This document shows positions 45,901-61,652 of a stretch of 64,000 nt of DNA, one piece after another. Each line of letters begins with the position of its first letter. Within the stretch, counting starts at the first letter, position 1. Origin of the DNA: Panopea generosa (taxonomy: Eukaryota; Mollusca; Bivalvia; Adapedonta; Hiatellidae); NCBI GenBank assembly GCA_029582155.1, contig CM055900.1, positions 47,442,236 to 47,506,235 of the forward strand, written 5' to 3'. The notes beneath the pieces are model-generated. The model searched no databases and was not told the origin of the DNA. It saw only the letters and a program-made list of their open reading frames with translations. The position numbers and the translations under genes are program-made.

Positions 45901-48900
45901 TTACAAAACTATGGACAAATAATACAGGTTGACTGAAGTCTAATACTACCCATTATTACACAACTATGGACCAATAATACAGGTTGACTGAAGTCTAATA
46001 CTACCCATTATTACACAACTATGGACAAATAATACAGATTGACTGAAGTCTAATAATACCCATTATTACACAAGTATGGACCAATAATACAGGTTGACTG
46101 AAGTCTAATACTACCCATTATTACACAACTATGGACCGATAATACAGGTTGACTGAAGTCTAATACTACCCACTATTACACAACTATGGGCCAACAATAC
46201 AGGTTGACTAACGTCTCTTACTGCCCATTATCACACAACTATGGGCCAAAAATACAAGTTGACTGAAGTCTAATACTGCCCATTATCACACAACTATGGA
46301 CCAATAATACAGGTTGACTGAAGTCTAATACTGCCCATTATTACACAACTATGGACAAATAATACAGGTTGACTGAAGTCTATTACTACCCATTATCACA
46401 CAAATATGGACCAATAATACATGTTGACTGAAGTCTAATACTGCCCATTATTACACAACTATGGACCAATAATACAGGTTGACTGAAGTCTAATACTACC
46501 CATTATTACACAACTATGGACAAATAATACAGGTTGACTGAAGTCTAATACTACCCATTATTACACAACTATGGACCAATAATACAGGTTGACTGAAGTC
46601 TAATACTACCCATTATTACACAACTATGGACAAATAATACAGATTGACTGAAGTCTAATACTACCCATTATTACACAACTATTGAACAATAATACAGGTT
46701 GACTGAAGTCTAATACTACCCACTATTACACAACTATGGGCCAACAATACAGGCTGACTGACGTCTTTTACTGCCCATTATCACACAACTATGGGCCAAA
46801 AATACAAGTTGACTGAAGTCTAATACTGCCCATTATTACACAACTATGGACCAATAATACAGGTTGACTGAAGTCTAATGCTACCCATTATTACACAACT
46901 ATGGACAAATAATACAGGTTGACTGAAGTCTAATACTACCCATTATTACACAACTATGGACCAATAATACAGGTTGACTGAAGTCTAATACTACCCATTA
47001 TTACACAACTATAGACAAATAATACAGGTTGACTGAAGTCTAATACTACCCATTATTACACAAGTATGGACCAATAATACAGGTTGACTGAATTCTAATA
47101 CTACCCACTATTACACAACTATGGGCCAACAATACAGGTTGACTGACGTCTTTTACTGCCCATTATCACACAACTATGGGCCAAAAATACAAGTTGACTA
47201 AAGTCTAATACTGCCCATTATTATACAACTATGGACCAATAATACAGGTTGACTGACGTCTAATACTACCCATTATTACACAACTATGGGCCAACAATAC
47301 AGGTTGACTGAAGTCTAATACTACCCATTATTACACAACTATGGACCAATAATACAGGTTGACTGAAGTCTAATACTACCCATTATTACACAACTAAGGG
47401 CCAACAATACAGGTTGACTGACGTCTATTACTACCCATTATCACACAACTATGGGCCAAAAATACAAGTTGACTGAAGTCTAATACTGCCCATTATTATA
47501 CAACTATGGACCAATAATACAGGTTGACTGAAGTCTAATACTACCCACTATTACACAACTATGGGCCAACAATACAGGTTGACTGACGTCTATTACTACC
47601 CATTATCACACAACTATGGGCCAAAAATACAAGTTGACTGACGTCTAATACTACCCATTATTATACAACTATGGACAAATAATACAGGTTGACTGAAGTC
47701 TATTACTACCCATTATTACACAACTATGGGCCAACAATACAGGTTGACTGAAGTCTAATACTGCCCATTATTACACAACTATGGACCAATAATACAGGTT
47801 GACTGAAGTCTATTACTACCCATTATTACACAACTATGGGCCAACAATACAGGTTGACTGAAGTCTATTACTACCCATTATTACACAACTATGGGCCAAC
47901 AATACAGGTTGACTGAAGTCTAATACTGCCCATTATTACACAACTATGGACCAATAATACAGGTTGACTGAAGTCTATTACTACACATTATTACACAACT
48001 ATGGGCCAACAATACAGGTTGACTGAAGTCTAATACTACCCATTATTACACAACTATGGACCAATAATACAGGTTAACTGAAGTCTAATACTACCCATTA
48101 TTACACAACTATGGACAAATAATACAGGTTGACTGAAGTCTAATACTACCCATTATTACACAACTATGGACCAATAATACAGGTTGACTGAAGTCTATTA
48201 CTACCCATTATTACACAACTATGGGCCAACAATACAGGTTGACTGAAGTCTAATACTGCCCATTATTACACAACTATGGACCAATAATACAGGTTGACTG
48301 AAGTCTATTACTACCCATTATTACACAACTATGGGCCAACAATACAGGTTGACTGAAGTCTAATACTGCCCATTATTACACAACTATGGACCAATAATAC
48401 AGGTTGACTGAAGTCTAATACTACCCATTATTACACAACTATGGACCAATAATACAGGTTAACTGAAGTCTAATACTACCCATTATTACACAACTATGGA
48501 CAAATAATACAGGTTGACTGAATTCTAATACTACCCATTATTACACAACTATGGACCAATAATACAGGTTGACTGAAGTCTAATACTACCCATTATTACA
48601 CAACTATGGACCGATAATACAGGTTGACTGAAGTCTAATACTACCCTCTATTACACAACTATGGGCCAACAATACAGGTTGACTGACGTCTTTTACTGCC
48701 CATTATCACACAACTATGGGCCAAAAATACAAGTTGACTGAAGTCTAATACTGCGCATTATCACACAACTATGGACCAATAAAACAGGTTGACTGAAGTC
48801 TAATACTGCCCATTATTACACAACTATGGACCAATAATACAGGTTGACTGAAGTCTATTACTACCCATTATCACACAACTATGGACCAATAATACAGGTT

Positions 48901-51900
48901 GACTGAAGTCTAATACTGCCCATTATTACACAACTATGGACCAATAATACAGGTTGACTGAAGTCTATTACTACCCATTATCACACAACTATGGACCAAT
49001 AATACAGGTTGACTGAAGTCTAATACTGCCTATTATTACACAACTATGGACCAATAATACAGGTTGACTGAAGTCTAATACTACCCATTATTACACAACT
49101 ATGGACAAATAATACAGGTTGACTGAAGTCTAATACTACCCATTATTACACAACTATGGACCAATAATACAGGTTGACTGAAGTCTAATACTACCCATTA
49201 TTACACAACTATGGACAAATAATACAGGTTGACTGAAGTCTAATACTACCCATTATTACACAACTATGGACCAATAATACAGATTTACTGAAGTCTAATA
49301 CTACCCATTATTACACAACTATGGACCAATAATACAGGTTGACTGAAGTCTAATACTACCCACTATTACACAACTATGGGCCGAAAATACAGGTTGACTG
49401 ACGTCTTTTACTGCCCATTATCACACAACTATGGGCCAAAAATACAAGTTGACTGAAGTCTAATACTGCCCATTATTACACAACTATGGACCAATAATAC
49501 AGGTTGACTGAAGTCTAATACTACCCATTATTACACAACTATGGACAAATAATACAGGTTGACTGAAGTCTAATACTACCCATTATTACACAACTATGGA
49601 CCAATAATACAGGTTGACTGAAGTCTAATACTACCCATTATTACACAACTATGGACAAATAATACAGGTTGACTGAAGTCTAATACTACCCATTATTACA
49701 CAACTATGGACCAATAATACAGGTTGACTGAAGTCTTATACTACCCATTATTACACAACTATGGACCAATAATACAGGTTGACTGAAGTCTGATACTACC
49801 CACTATTACACAACTATGGGCCAACAATACAGGTTGACTGACGTCTTTTACTGCCCATTATCACACAACTATGGGCCAAAAATACAAGTTGACTGAAGTC
49901 TAATACTGCCCATTATTATACAACTATGGACCAATAATACAGGTTGACTGACGTCTAATACTACCCATTATTACACAACTATGGGCCAACAATACAGGTT
50001 GACTGAAGTCTAATACTACCCATTATTACACAACTATGGACCAATAATACAGGTTGACTGAAGTCTAATACTACCCATTATTACACAACTATGGGCCAAC
50101 AATACAGGTTGACTGACGTCTATTACTACCCATTATCACACAACTATGAGCCAAAAATACAAGTTGACTGAAGTCTAATACTGCCCATTATTATACAACT
50201 ATGGACCAATAATACAGGTTGACTGAAGTCTAATACTACCCACTATTACACAAATATGGGCCAACAATACAGGTTGACTGACGTCTATTACTACCCATTA
50301 TCACACAACTATGGGCCAAAAATACAATTTGACTGAAGTCTAATACTACCCATTATTATACAACTATGGACCAATAATACAGGTTGACTGAAGTCTATTA
50401 CTACCCATTATTACACAACTATGGGTCAACAATACAGGTTGACTGAAGTCTAATACTGCCCATTATTACACAACTATGGACCAATAATACAGGTTGACTG
50501 AAGTCTATTACTACCCATTATTACACAACTATGGGACAACAATACAGGTTGACTGAAGTCTAATACTGCCCATTATTACACAACTATGGACCAATAATAC
50601 AGGTTGACTGAATTTTAATACTACCCATTATTACACAACTATGGGCCAACAATACAGGTTGACTGAAGTCTAATACTGCCCATTATTACACAACTATGGA
50701 CCAATAATACAGGTTGACTGAAGTCTATTACTACCCATTATTACACAACTATGGGCCAACAATACAGGTTGACTGAAGTCTAATACTGCCCATTATTACA
50801 CAACTATGGACCAATAATACAGGTTGACTGAAGTCTAATACTACCCATTATTACACAACTATGGACCAATAATACAGGTTGACTGAAGTCTAATACTACC
50901 CATTATTACACAACTATGGACAAATAATACAGGTTGACTGAAGTCTAATACTACCCATTATTACACAACTATGGACCAATAATACAGGTTGACTGAAGTC
51001 TAATACTACCCATTATTACACAACTATGGACAAATAATACAGATTGACTGAAGTCTAATACTACCCATTATTACACAACTATGGACCAATAATACAGGTT
51101 GACTGAAGTCTAATACTACCCATTATTACACAACTATGGATCGATAATACAGGTTGACTGAAGTCTAATACTACCCACTATTACACAACTATGGGCCAAC
51201 AATACAGGTTGACTGACGTCTTTTACTGCCCATTATCACACAACTATGGGCCAAAAATACAAGTTGACTGAAGTCTAATACTGCCCATTATCACACAACT
51301 ATGGACCAATAATACAGGTTGACTGAAATCTAATACTGCCCATTTTTACACAACTATGGACCAATAATACAGGTTGACTGAAGTCTATTACTACCCATTA
51401 TCACACAACTATGGACCAATAATACAGGTTGACTGAAGTCTAATACTGCCCATTATTACACAACTATGGACCAATAATACAGGTTGACTGAAGTCTAATA
51501 CTACCCATTATTACACAACTATGGACAAATAATACAGGTTGACTGAAGTCTAATACTACCCATTATTACACAACTATGGACCAATAATACAGGTTGACTG
51601 AAGTCTAATACTACCCATTATTACACAACTATGGACAAATAATACAGGTTGACTGAAGTCTAATACTACCCATTATTACACAACTATGGACCAATAATAC
51701 AGGTTGACTGAAGTCTAATACTACCCATTATTACACAACTATGGACCAATAATACAGGTTGACTGAAGTCTAATACTACCCATTATTACACAACTATGGA
51801 CCAATAATACAAGTTGACTGAAGTCTAATACTACCCACTATTACACAACTATGGGCCAACAATACAGGTTGACTGACGTCTTTTACTGCCCATTATCACA

Positions 51901-54900
51901 CAACTATGGGCCAAAAATACAAGTTGACTGAAGTCTAATACTGCCCATTATTACACAACTATGGACCAATAATACAGGTTGACTGAAGTCTAATACTGCC
52001 CATTATTACACAACTATGGACCAATAATACAGGTTGACTGAAGTCTAATACTACCCATTATTACACAACTATGGACAAATAATACAGATTGACTGAAGTC
52101 TAATACTACCCATTATTACAAAACTATGGACCAATAATACAGGTTGACTGAAGTCTAATACTACCCATTATTACACAACTATGGACCGATAATACAGGTT
52201 GACTGAAGTCTAATACTACCCACTATTACACAACTATGGGCCAACAATACAGGTTGACTGACGTCTTTTACTGCCCATTATCACACAACTATGGGCCAAA
52301 AATACAAGTTGACTGAAGTCTAATACTGCCCATTATCACACAACTATGGACCAATAATACAGGTTGACTGAAGTCTAATACTGCCCATTATTACACCACT
52401 ATGGACCAATAATACAGGTTGACTGAAGTCTATTACTACCCATTATCACACAACTATGGACCAATAATACAGGTTGACTGAAGTCTAATACTACCCATTA
52501 TTACACAACTATGGACAAATAATACAGATTGACTGAAGTCTAATACTACCCATTATTACACAACTATGGACCAATAATACAGGTTGACTGAAGTCTAATA
52601 CTACCCATTATTACACAAATATGGACCGATAATACAGGTTGACTGAAGTCTAATACTACCCACTATTACACAACTATGGGCCAACAATACAGGTTGACTG
52701 ACGTCTTTTACTGCCCATTATCACACAACTATGGGCCAAAAATACAAGTTGACTGAAGTCTAATACTGCCCATTATCACACAACTATGGACCAATAATAC
52801 AGGTTGACTGAAGTCTAATACTGCCCATTATTACACAACTATGGACCAATAATACAGGTTGACTGAAGTCTATTACTACCCATTATCACATAACTATGGA
52901 CCAATAATACAGGTTGACTGAAGTCTAATACTACCCATTATTACACAACTATGGACCAATAATACAGGTTGACTGAAGTCTAATACTACCCATTATTACA
53001 CAACTATGGACAAATAATACAGGTTGACTGAAGTCTAATACTACCCATAATTACACAACTATGGACAAATAATACAGGTTGACTGAAGTCTAATACTACC
53101 CATTATTACACAACTATGGACAAATAATACAGGTTGACTGAAGTCTAATACTACCCATTATTACACAACTATGGACCAATAATACAGGTTGACTGAAGTC
53201 TAATACTACCCATTATTACACAACTTTGGACAAATAATACAGGTTGACTGAAGTCTAATACTACCCACTATTACACAACTATGGGCCAACATTACAGGTT
53301 GACTGACGTCTTTTACTGCCCATTATCACACAACTATGGGCCAAAAATACAAGTTGACTGAAGTCTAATACTGCCCATTATTACACAACTATGGACCAAT
53401 AATACAGGTTGACTGAAGTCTAATACTACCCATTATTACACAACTATGGACAAATAATACAGGTTGACTGAAGTCTAATACTACCCATTATTACACAACT
53501 ATGGACCAATAATACAGGTTGACTGAAGTCTAATACTACCCATTATTACACAACTATGGACAAATAATACAGGTTGACTGAAGTCTAATACTACCCATTA
53601 TTACACAACTATGGACCAATAATACAGGTTGACTGAAGTCTAATACTACCCATTATTACACAACTATGGACCAATAATACAGGTTGACTGAAGTCTAATA
53701 CTACCCATTATTACACAACTATGGACAAATAATACAGATTGACTGAAGTCTAATACTACCCATTATTACACAACTATGGACCAATAATACAGGTTGACTG
53801 AAGTCTAATACTATCCATTATTACACAACTATGGACCGATAATACAGGTTTACTGAAGTCTAATACTACCCACTATTACACAACTATGGGCCAACAAAAC
53901 AGGTTGACTGACGTCTTTTACTGCCCATTATCACACAACTATGGGCCAAAAATACAAGTTGACTGAAGTCTAATACTGCCCATTATCACACAACTATGGA
54001 CCAATAATACAGGTTGACTGAAGTCTAATACTGCCCATTATTACACAACTATGGACCAATAATACAGGTTGACTGAAGTCTATTACTACCCATTATCACA
54101 CAACTATGGACCAATAATACAGGTTGACTGAAGTCTAATACTGCCCATTATTACACAACTATGGACCAATAATACAGGTTGACTGAAGTCTAATACTAAC
54201 CATTATGACACAACTATGGGCCAACAATACAGGTTGACTGACGTCTATTACTACCCATTATTACACAACTATGGACCAATAATACAGGTTGACTGAAGTC
54301 TAATACTACTCATTATTACACAGCTATGGACAAATAATACAGGTTGACTGAAGTCTAAGACTACCCATTATTACACAACTATGGACCAATAATACAGGTT
54401 GACTGAAGTCTAATACTACCCATTATTACACAACTATGGACCAATAATACAGGTTGACTGAAGTCTAATACTACCCACTATTACACAACTATGGGCCAAC
54501 AATACAGGTTGACTGACGTCTTTTACTGCCCATTATCACACAACTATGGGCCAAAAATAGAAGTTGACTGAAGTCTAATACTGCCCATTATTACACAACT
54601 ATGGACCAATAATACAGGTTGACTGAAGTCTAATACTACCCAATATTACACAACTATGGACCAATAATACAGGTTGACTGAAGTCTAATACTACCCATTA
54701 TTACACAACTATGGACCAATAATACAGGTTGACTGAAGTCTAATACTATCCATTATTACACAACTATGGACCGATAATACAGGTTGACTGAAGTCTAATA
54801 CTACCCACTATTACACAACTATGGGCCAACAAAACAGGTTGACTGACGTCTTTTACTGCCCATTATCACACAACTATGGGCCAAAAATACAAGTTGACTG

Positions 54901-57900
54901 AAGTCTAATACTGCCCATTATCACACAACTATGGACCAATAATACAGGTTGACTGAAGTCTAATACTGCCCATTATTACACAACTATGGACCAATAATAC
55001 AGGTTGACTGAAGTCTATTACTACCCATTATCACACAACTATGGACCAATAATACAGGTTGACTGAAGTCTAATACTGCCCATTATTACACAACTATGGA
55101 CCAATAATACAGGTTGACTGAAGTCTAATACTAACCATTATGACACAACTATGGGCCAACAATACAGGTTGACTGACGTCTATTACTACCCATTATTACA
55201 CAACTATGGACCAATAATACAGATTGACTGAAGTCTAATACTACTCATTATTACACAGCTATGGACAAATAATACAGGTTGACTGAAGTCTAAGACTACC
55301 CATTATTACACAACTATGGACCAATAATACAGGTTGACTGAAGTCTAATACTACCCATTATTACACAACTATGGACCAATAATACAGGTTGACTGAAGTC
55401 TAATACTACCCACTATTACACAACTATGGGCCAACAATACAGGTTGACTGACGTCTTTTACTGCCCATTATCACACAACTATGGGCCAAAAATACAAGTT
55501 GACTGAAGTCTAATACTGCCCATTATTACACAACTATGGACCAATAATACAGGTTGACTGAAGTGTAATACTACCCAATATTACACAACTATGGACAAAT
55601 AATACAGGTTGACTGAAGTCTAATACTACCCATTATTACACAACTATGGACCAATAATACAGGTTGACTGAAGTCTAATACTACCCATTATTACACAACT
55701 ATGGACCAATAATACAGGTTGACTGAAGTCTAATACTAACCATTATGACACAACTATGGGCCAACAATACAGGTTGACTGACGTCTATTACTACACATTA
55801 TCACACAACTATGGGCCAAAAATACAAGTTGACTGAAGTCTAATACTGCCCATTATTATACAACTATGGACCAATAATACAGGTTGACTGAAGTCTAATA
55901 CTACCCACTATTACACAACTATGGACCAACAATACAGGTTGACTGACGTCTATTACTACCCATTATCACACAACTATGGGCCAAAAATACAAGTTGACTG
56001 AAGTCTAATACTACCCATTATTATACAACTATGGACCAATAATACAGGTTGACTGAAGTCTATTACTACCCATTATTACATAACTATGGGCCAACAATAC
56101 AGGTTGACTGAAGTCTAATACTGCCCATTATTACACAACTATGGACCAATAATACAGGTTGACTGAAGTCTATTACTACCCATTATTACACAACTATGGG
56201 CCAACAATACAGGTTGACTGAAGTCTAATACTGCCCATTATTACACAACTATGGACCAATAATACAGGTTGACTGAAGTCTAATACTACCCATTATTACA
56301 CAACTATGGACCAATAATACAGGTTGACTGAAGTCTAATACTACCCATTATTACACAACTATGGACAAATAATACAGGTTGACTGAAGTCTAATACTACC
56401 CATTATTACACAACTATGGACCAATAATACAGGTTGACTGAAGTCTAATACTGCCCATTATTACACAACTATGGACCAATAATACAGGTTGACTGAAGTC
56501 TAATACTAACCATTATGACACAACTATGGGCCAACAATACAGGTTGACTGACGTCTATTACTACCCATTATTACACAACTATGGACCAATAATACAGATT
56601 GACTGAAGTCTAATACTACTCATTATTACACAGCTATGGACAAATAATACAGGTTGACTGAAGTCTAAGACTACCCATTATTACACAACTATGGACCAAT
56701 AATACAGGTTGACTGAAGTCTAATACTACCCATTATTACACAACTATGGACCAATAATACAGGTTGACTGAAGTCTAATACTACCCACTATTACACAACT
56801 ATGGGCCAACAATACAGGTTGACTGACGTCTTTTACTGCCCATTATCACACAACTATGGGCCAAAAATACAAGTTGACTGAAGTCTAATACTGCCCATTA
56901 TTACACAACTATGGACCAATAATACAGGTTGACTGAAGTGTAATACTACCCAATATTACACAACTATGGACAAATAATACAGGTTGACTGAAGTCTAATA
57001 CTACCCATTATTACACAACTATGGACCAATAATACAGGTTGACTGAAGTCTAATACTACCCATTATTACACAACTATGGACCAATAATACAGGTTGACTG
57101 AAGTCTAATACTAACCATTATGACACAACTATGGGCCAACAATACAGGTTGACTGACGTCTATTACTACACATTATCACACAACTATGGGCCAAAAATAC
57201 AAGTTGACTGAAGTCTAATACTGCCCATTATTATACAACTATGGACCAATAATACAGGTTGACTGAAGTCTAATACTACCCACTATTACACAACTATGGA
57301 CCAACAATACAGGTTGACTGACGTCTATTACTACCCATTATCACACAACTATGGGCCAAAAATACAAGTTGACTGAAGTCTAATACTACCCATTATTATA
57401 CAACTATGGACCAATAATACAGGTTGACTGAAGTCTATTACTACCCATTATTACATAACTATGGGCCAACAATACAGGTTGACTGAAGTCTAATACTGCC
57501 CATTATTACACAACTATGGACCAATAATACAGGTTGACTGAAGTCTATTACTACCCATTATTACACAACTATGGGCCAACAATACAGGTTGACTGAAGTC
57601 TAATACTGCCCATTATTACACAACTATGGACCAATAATACAGGTTGACTGAAGTCTAATACTACCCATTATTACACAACTATGGACCAATAATACAGGTT
57701 GACTGAAGTCTAATACTACCCATTATTACACAACTATGGACAAATAATACAGGTTGACTGAAGTCTAATACTACCCATTATTACACAACTATGGACCAAT
57801 AATACAGGTTGACTGAAGTCTAATACTACCCATTATTACACAACTATGGACAAATAATACAGATTGACTGAAGTCTAATACTACCCATTATTACACAACT

Positions 57901-60847
57901 ATGGACCAATAATACAGGTTGACTGAAGTCTAATACTACCCATTATTACACAACTATGGACCGATAATACAGGTTGACTGAAGTCTAATACTACCCACTA
58001 TTACACAACTATGGGCCAACAATACAGGTTGACTGACGTCTTTTACTGCCCATTATCACACAAGTATGGGCCAAAAATACAAGTTGACTGAAGTCTAATA
58101 TTGCCCATTATCACACAACTATGGACCAATAATACAGGTTGACTGAAGTCTAATACTGCCCATTATTACACAACTATGGACCAATAATACAGGTTGACTG
58201 AAGTCTATTACTACCCATTATCACACAACTATGGACCAATAATACAGGTTGACTGAAGTCTAATACTGCCCATTATTAACCAACTATGGACCAATAATAC
58301 AGGTTGACTGAAGTCTAATACTACCCATTATTACACAACTATGGACAAATAATACAGGTTGACTGAAGTCTAATACTACCCATTATTACACAACTATGGA
58401 CCAATAATACAGGTTGACTGAAGTCTAATACTACCCATTATTACACAACTATGGACCAATAATACAGGTTGACTGAAGTCTAATACTACCCATTATTACA
58501 CAACTATGGACCAATAATACAGGTTGACTGAAGTCTAATACTACCCATTATTACACAACTATGGACCAATAATACAGGTTGACTGAAGTCTAATACTACC
58601 CACTATTACACAACTATGGGCCAACAATACAGGTTGACTGACGTCTTTTACTGCCCATTATCACACAACTATGGGCCAAAAATACAAGTTGACTGAAGTC
58701 TAATACTGCCCATTATTACACAACTATGGACCAATAATACAGGTTGACTGAAGTCTAATACTGCCCATTATTACACAACTATGGACCAATAATACAGGTT
58801 GACTGAAGTCTAATACTACCCATTATTACACAACTATGGACAAATAATACAGATTGACTGAAGTCTAATACTACCCATTATTACACAACTATGGACCAAT
58901 AATACAGGTTGACTGAAGTCTAATACTACCAATTATTACACAACTATGGACCGATAATACAGGTTGACTGAAGTCTAATACTACCCACTATTACACAACT
59001 ATGGGCCAACAATACAGGTTGACTGACGTCTTTTACTGCCCATTATCACACAACTATGGGCCAAAAATACAAGTTGACTGAAGTCTAATACTGCCCATTA
59101 TCACACAACTATGGACCAATAATACAGGTTGACTGAAGTCTAATACTGCCCATTATTACACAACTATGGACCAATAATACAGGTTGACTGAAGTCTATTA
59201 CTACCCATTATCACACAACTATGGACCAATAATACAGGTTGACTGAAGTCTAATACTACCCATTATTACACAACTATGGACAAATAATACAGATTGACTG
59301 AAGTCTAATACTACCCATTATTACACAACTATGGACCAATAATACAGGTTGACTGAAGTCTAATACTACCCATTATTACACAACTATGGACCGATAATAC
59401 AGGTTGACTGAAGTCTAATACTACCCACTATTACACAACTATGGGCCAACAATACAGGTTGACTGACGTCTTTTACTGCCCATTATCACACAACTATGGG
59501 CCAAAAATACAAGTTGACTGAAGTCTAATACTGCCCATTATCACACAACTATGGACCAATAATACAGGTTGACTGAAGTCTAATACTGCCCATTATTACA
59601 CAACTATGGACCAATAATACAGGTTGACTGAAGTCTATTACTACCCATTATCACACAACTATGGACAAATAATACAGGTTGACTGAAGTCTAATACTACC
59701 CATTATTACACAACTATGGACCAATAATACAGGTTGACTGAAGTCTAATACTACCCATTATTACACAACTATGGACAAATAATACAGGTTGACTGAAGTC
59801 TAATACTACCCATAATTACACAACTATGGACAAATAATACAGGTTGACTGAAGTCTAATACTACCCATTATTACACAACTATGGACAAATAATACAGGTT
59901 GACTGAAGTCTAATACTACCCATTATTACACAACTATGGACCAATAATACAGGTTGACTGAAGTCTAATACTACCCATTATTACACAACTTTGGACCAAT
60001 AATACAGGTTGACTGAAGTCTAATACTACCCACTATTACACAACTATGGGCCAACAATACAGGTTGACTGACGTCTTTTACTGCCCATTATCACACAACT
60101 ATGGGCCAAAAATACAAGTTGACTGAAGTCTAATACTGCCCATTATTACACAACTATGGATCAATAATACAGGTTGACTGAAGTCTAATACTACCCATTA
60201 TTACACAACTATGGACAAATAATACAGGTTGACTGAAGTCTAATACTACCCATTATTACACAACTATGGACCAATAATACAGGTTGACTGAAGTATAATA
60301 CTACCCATTATTACACAACTATGGACAAATAATACAGGTTGACTGAAGTCTAATACTACCCATTATTACACAACTATGGACCAATAATACAGGTTGACTG
60401 AAGTCTAATACTACCCATTATTACACAACTATGGACCAATAATACAGGTTGACTGAAGTCTAATACTACCCACTATTACACAACTATGGGCCAACAATAC
60501 AGGTTGACTGACGTCTTTTACTGCCCATTATCACACAACTATGGGCCAAAAATACAAGTTGACTCAAGTCTAATACTGCCCATTATTATACAACTATGGA
60601 CCAATAATACAGGTTGACTGAAGTCTAATACTACCCATTATTACACAACTATGGGCCAACAATACAGGTTGACTGAAGTCTAATACTACCCATTATTACA
60701 CAACTATGGACCAATAATACAGGTTGACTGAAGTCTAATACTACCCATTATTACACAACTATTGACCAATAATACAGGTTGACTGAAGTCTAATACTGCC
60801 CATTATTACACAACTATGGGCCAACAATACAGGTTGACTGAAGTCTG
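42967..60847. repeat. 55-bp satellite array with higher-order structure (about 325 units, 17.9 kb)
   Basis: Unit built of TTGACTGAAGTCTAATACTA, CCCATTATTACACAACTATG and GACCAATAATACAGG, 55 bases. Main variants are GACAAATAATACAGG, GGCCAACAATACAGG and the distinctive ACGTCTTTTACTGCCC / GGCCAAAAATACAAG pair. Most copies differ at only a few positions, and true indels are rare (single-base deletions near 43504 and 45595). The left edge is diverged (42967-43010) and the right edge ends abruptly at 60847. Variant positions recur at whole multiples of the unit. No open frame of interest arises because 55 is not a multiple of three. It is probably intronic to, or just upstream of, the MIEAP-like gene. 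Confidence 0.98.
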
Positions 60848-61224
60848 AGAGGTTGATGTTAGTTTCATATTCGTTTTTCGTCGTTTGATATTTTAGTATG
60901 TAACTGTTCAATACTTAAGGTAGAGAAGTCATGTACCAACATTAGTTGTGCATGTTGAATATCGAAAATGAAACACGAATATCATTCTAACTTCAGTCTG
61001 CATAAAGTGTAACTGAGACTCCGAGAGAACAACTAAAAATAAGAATGCTCATGGTGAAGTTGTATGGTGGTCTCTGTAACAAATACTGGTACATGAATAT
61101 TGGTAGTAGTACTCATTGTACAACTCTATGGATCAATAACAAATGGTCAATGTCATCCGACAATCTGAGCAAAACACTGAAAACATAACCGTTTGTAGGT
61201 TACTTACATTGTCCATAGATATCA
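60848..61224. other. Right flank of the satellite with a degenerate monomer
   Basis: Unique-looking AT-rich DNA. At about 61108-61155 it contains TACTCATTGTACAACTCTAT then GGATCAATAACAAATGGTCA, a diverged relative of the 55-bp unit outside the array. Confidence 0.6.
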
Positions 61225-61652
61225 CGGTCATCCGAAATAAGCAGTGCTCCTAGCAGTAAAAGACAATATTGAAGTGTTAGATGTCGAGACACACAAGCAA
61301 CTTGAACTTATCTCTGGCACCATCAAAATAAGCAAGAAGAGAATGGTCCTCACATCATACTACCGTCCTCCAGATAAAGTTGAAGGAAATTATCTTGAAA
61401 ATGGTCAGCGCCGCATTTACAAGACTCAAGAATAAATACAAGAAGGCTATATTCATCATTGAAGGAGACTTCAAAATTCCAGACGTTGATTCGACAAGAA
61501 ACACTATTTCAAAGGCACCTCATATATACCCTCAACGTGTGAGCCAGGCATTCCTTGATATTGCCATGGATATGAGCATTGAACAGCTAGTAGATTTCCC
61601 AACTAGACTACAACACAGGCTTGATCTTGACTTGAATTATAGACGTCATTAA
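61225..61652 (+). pseudogene. Decayed LINE endonuclease (EEP-type) fragment
   Basis: Two overlapping frames join by a frameshift near 61385-61435. The first gives LLAVKDNIEVLD and VLTSYYRPPDK; the second gives KYKKAIFIIEGDFKIPDVD, SQAFLDIAMDMSIEQLVDFP and TRLQHRLDLDL. The SYYRPP, GDFN-P-VDW and T-----LDL patterns are those of the apurinic-like endonuclease of non-LTR retrotransposons. The conserved GDFN Asn is Lys and the downstream Trp is lost, which together with the frameshift shows it is inactive. The reverse transcriptase is not recognisable downstream. Confidence 0.85.

Noticed and set aside
42967-60847. CRISPR-like array
   Set aside because: Units are directly contiguous with no unique spacers between conserved repeats, and the genome is eukaryotic.
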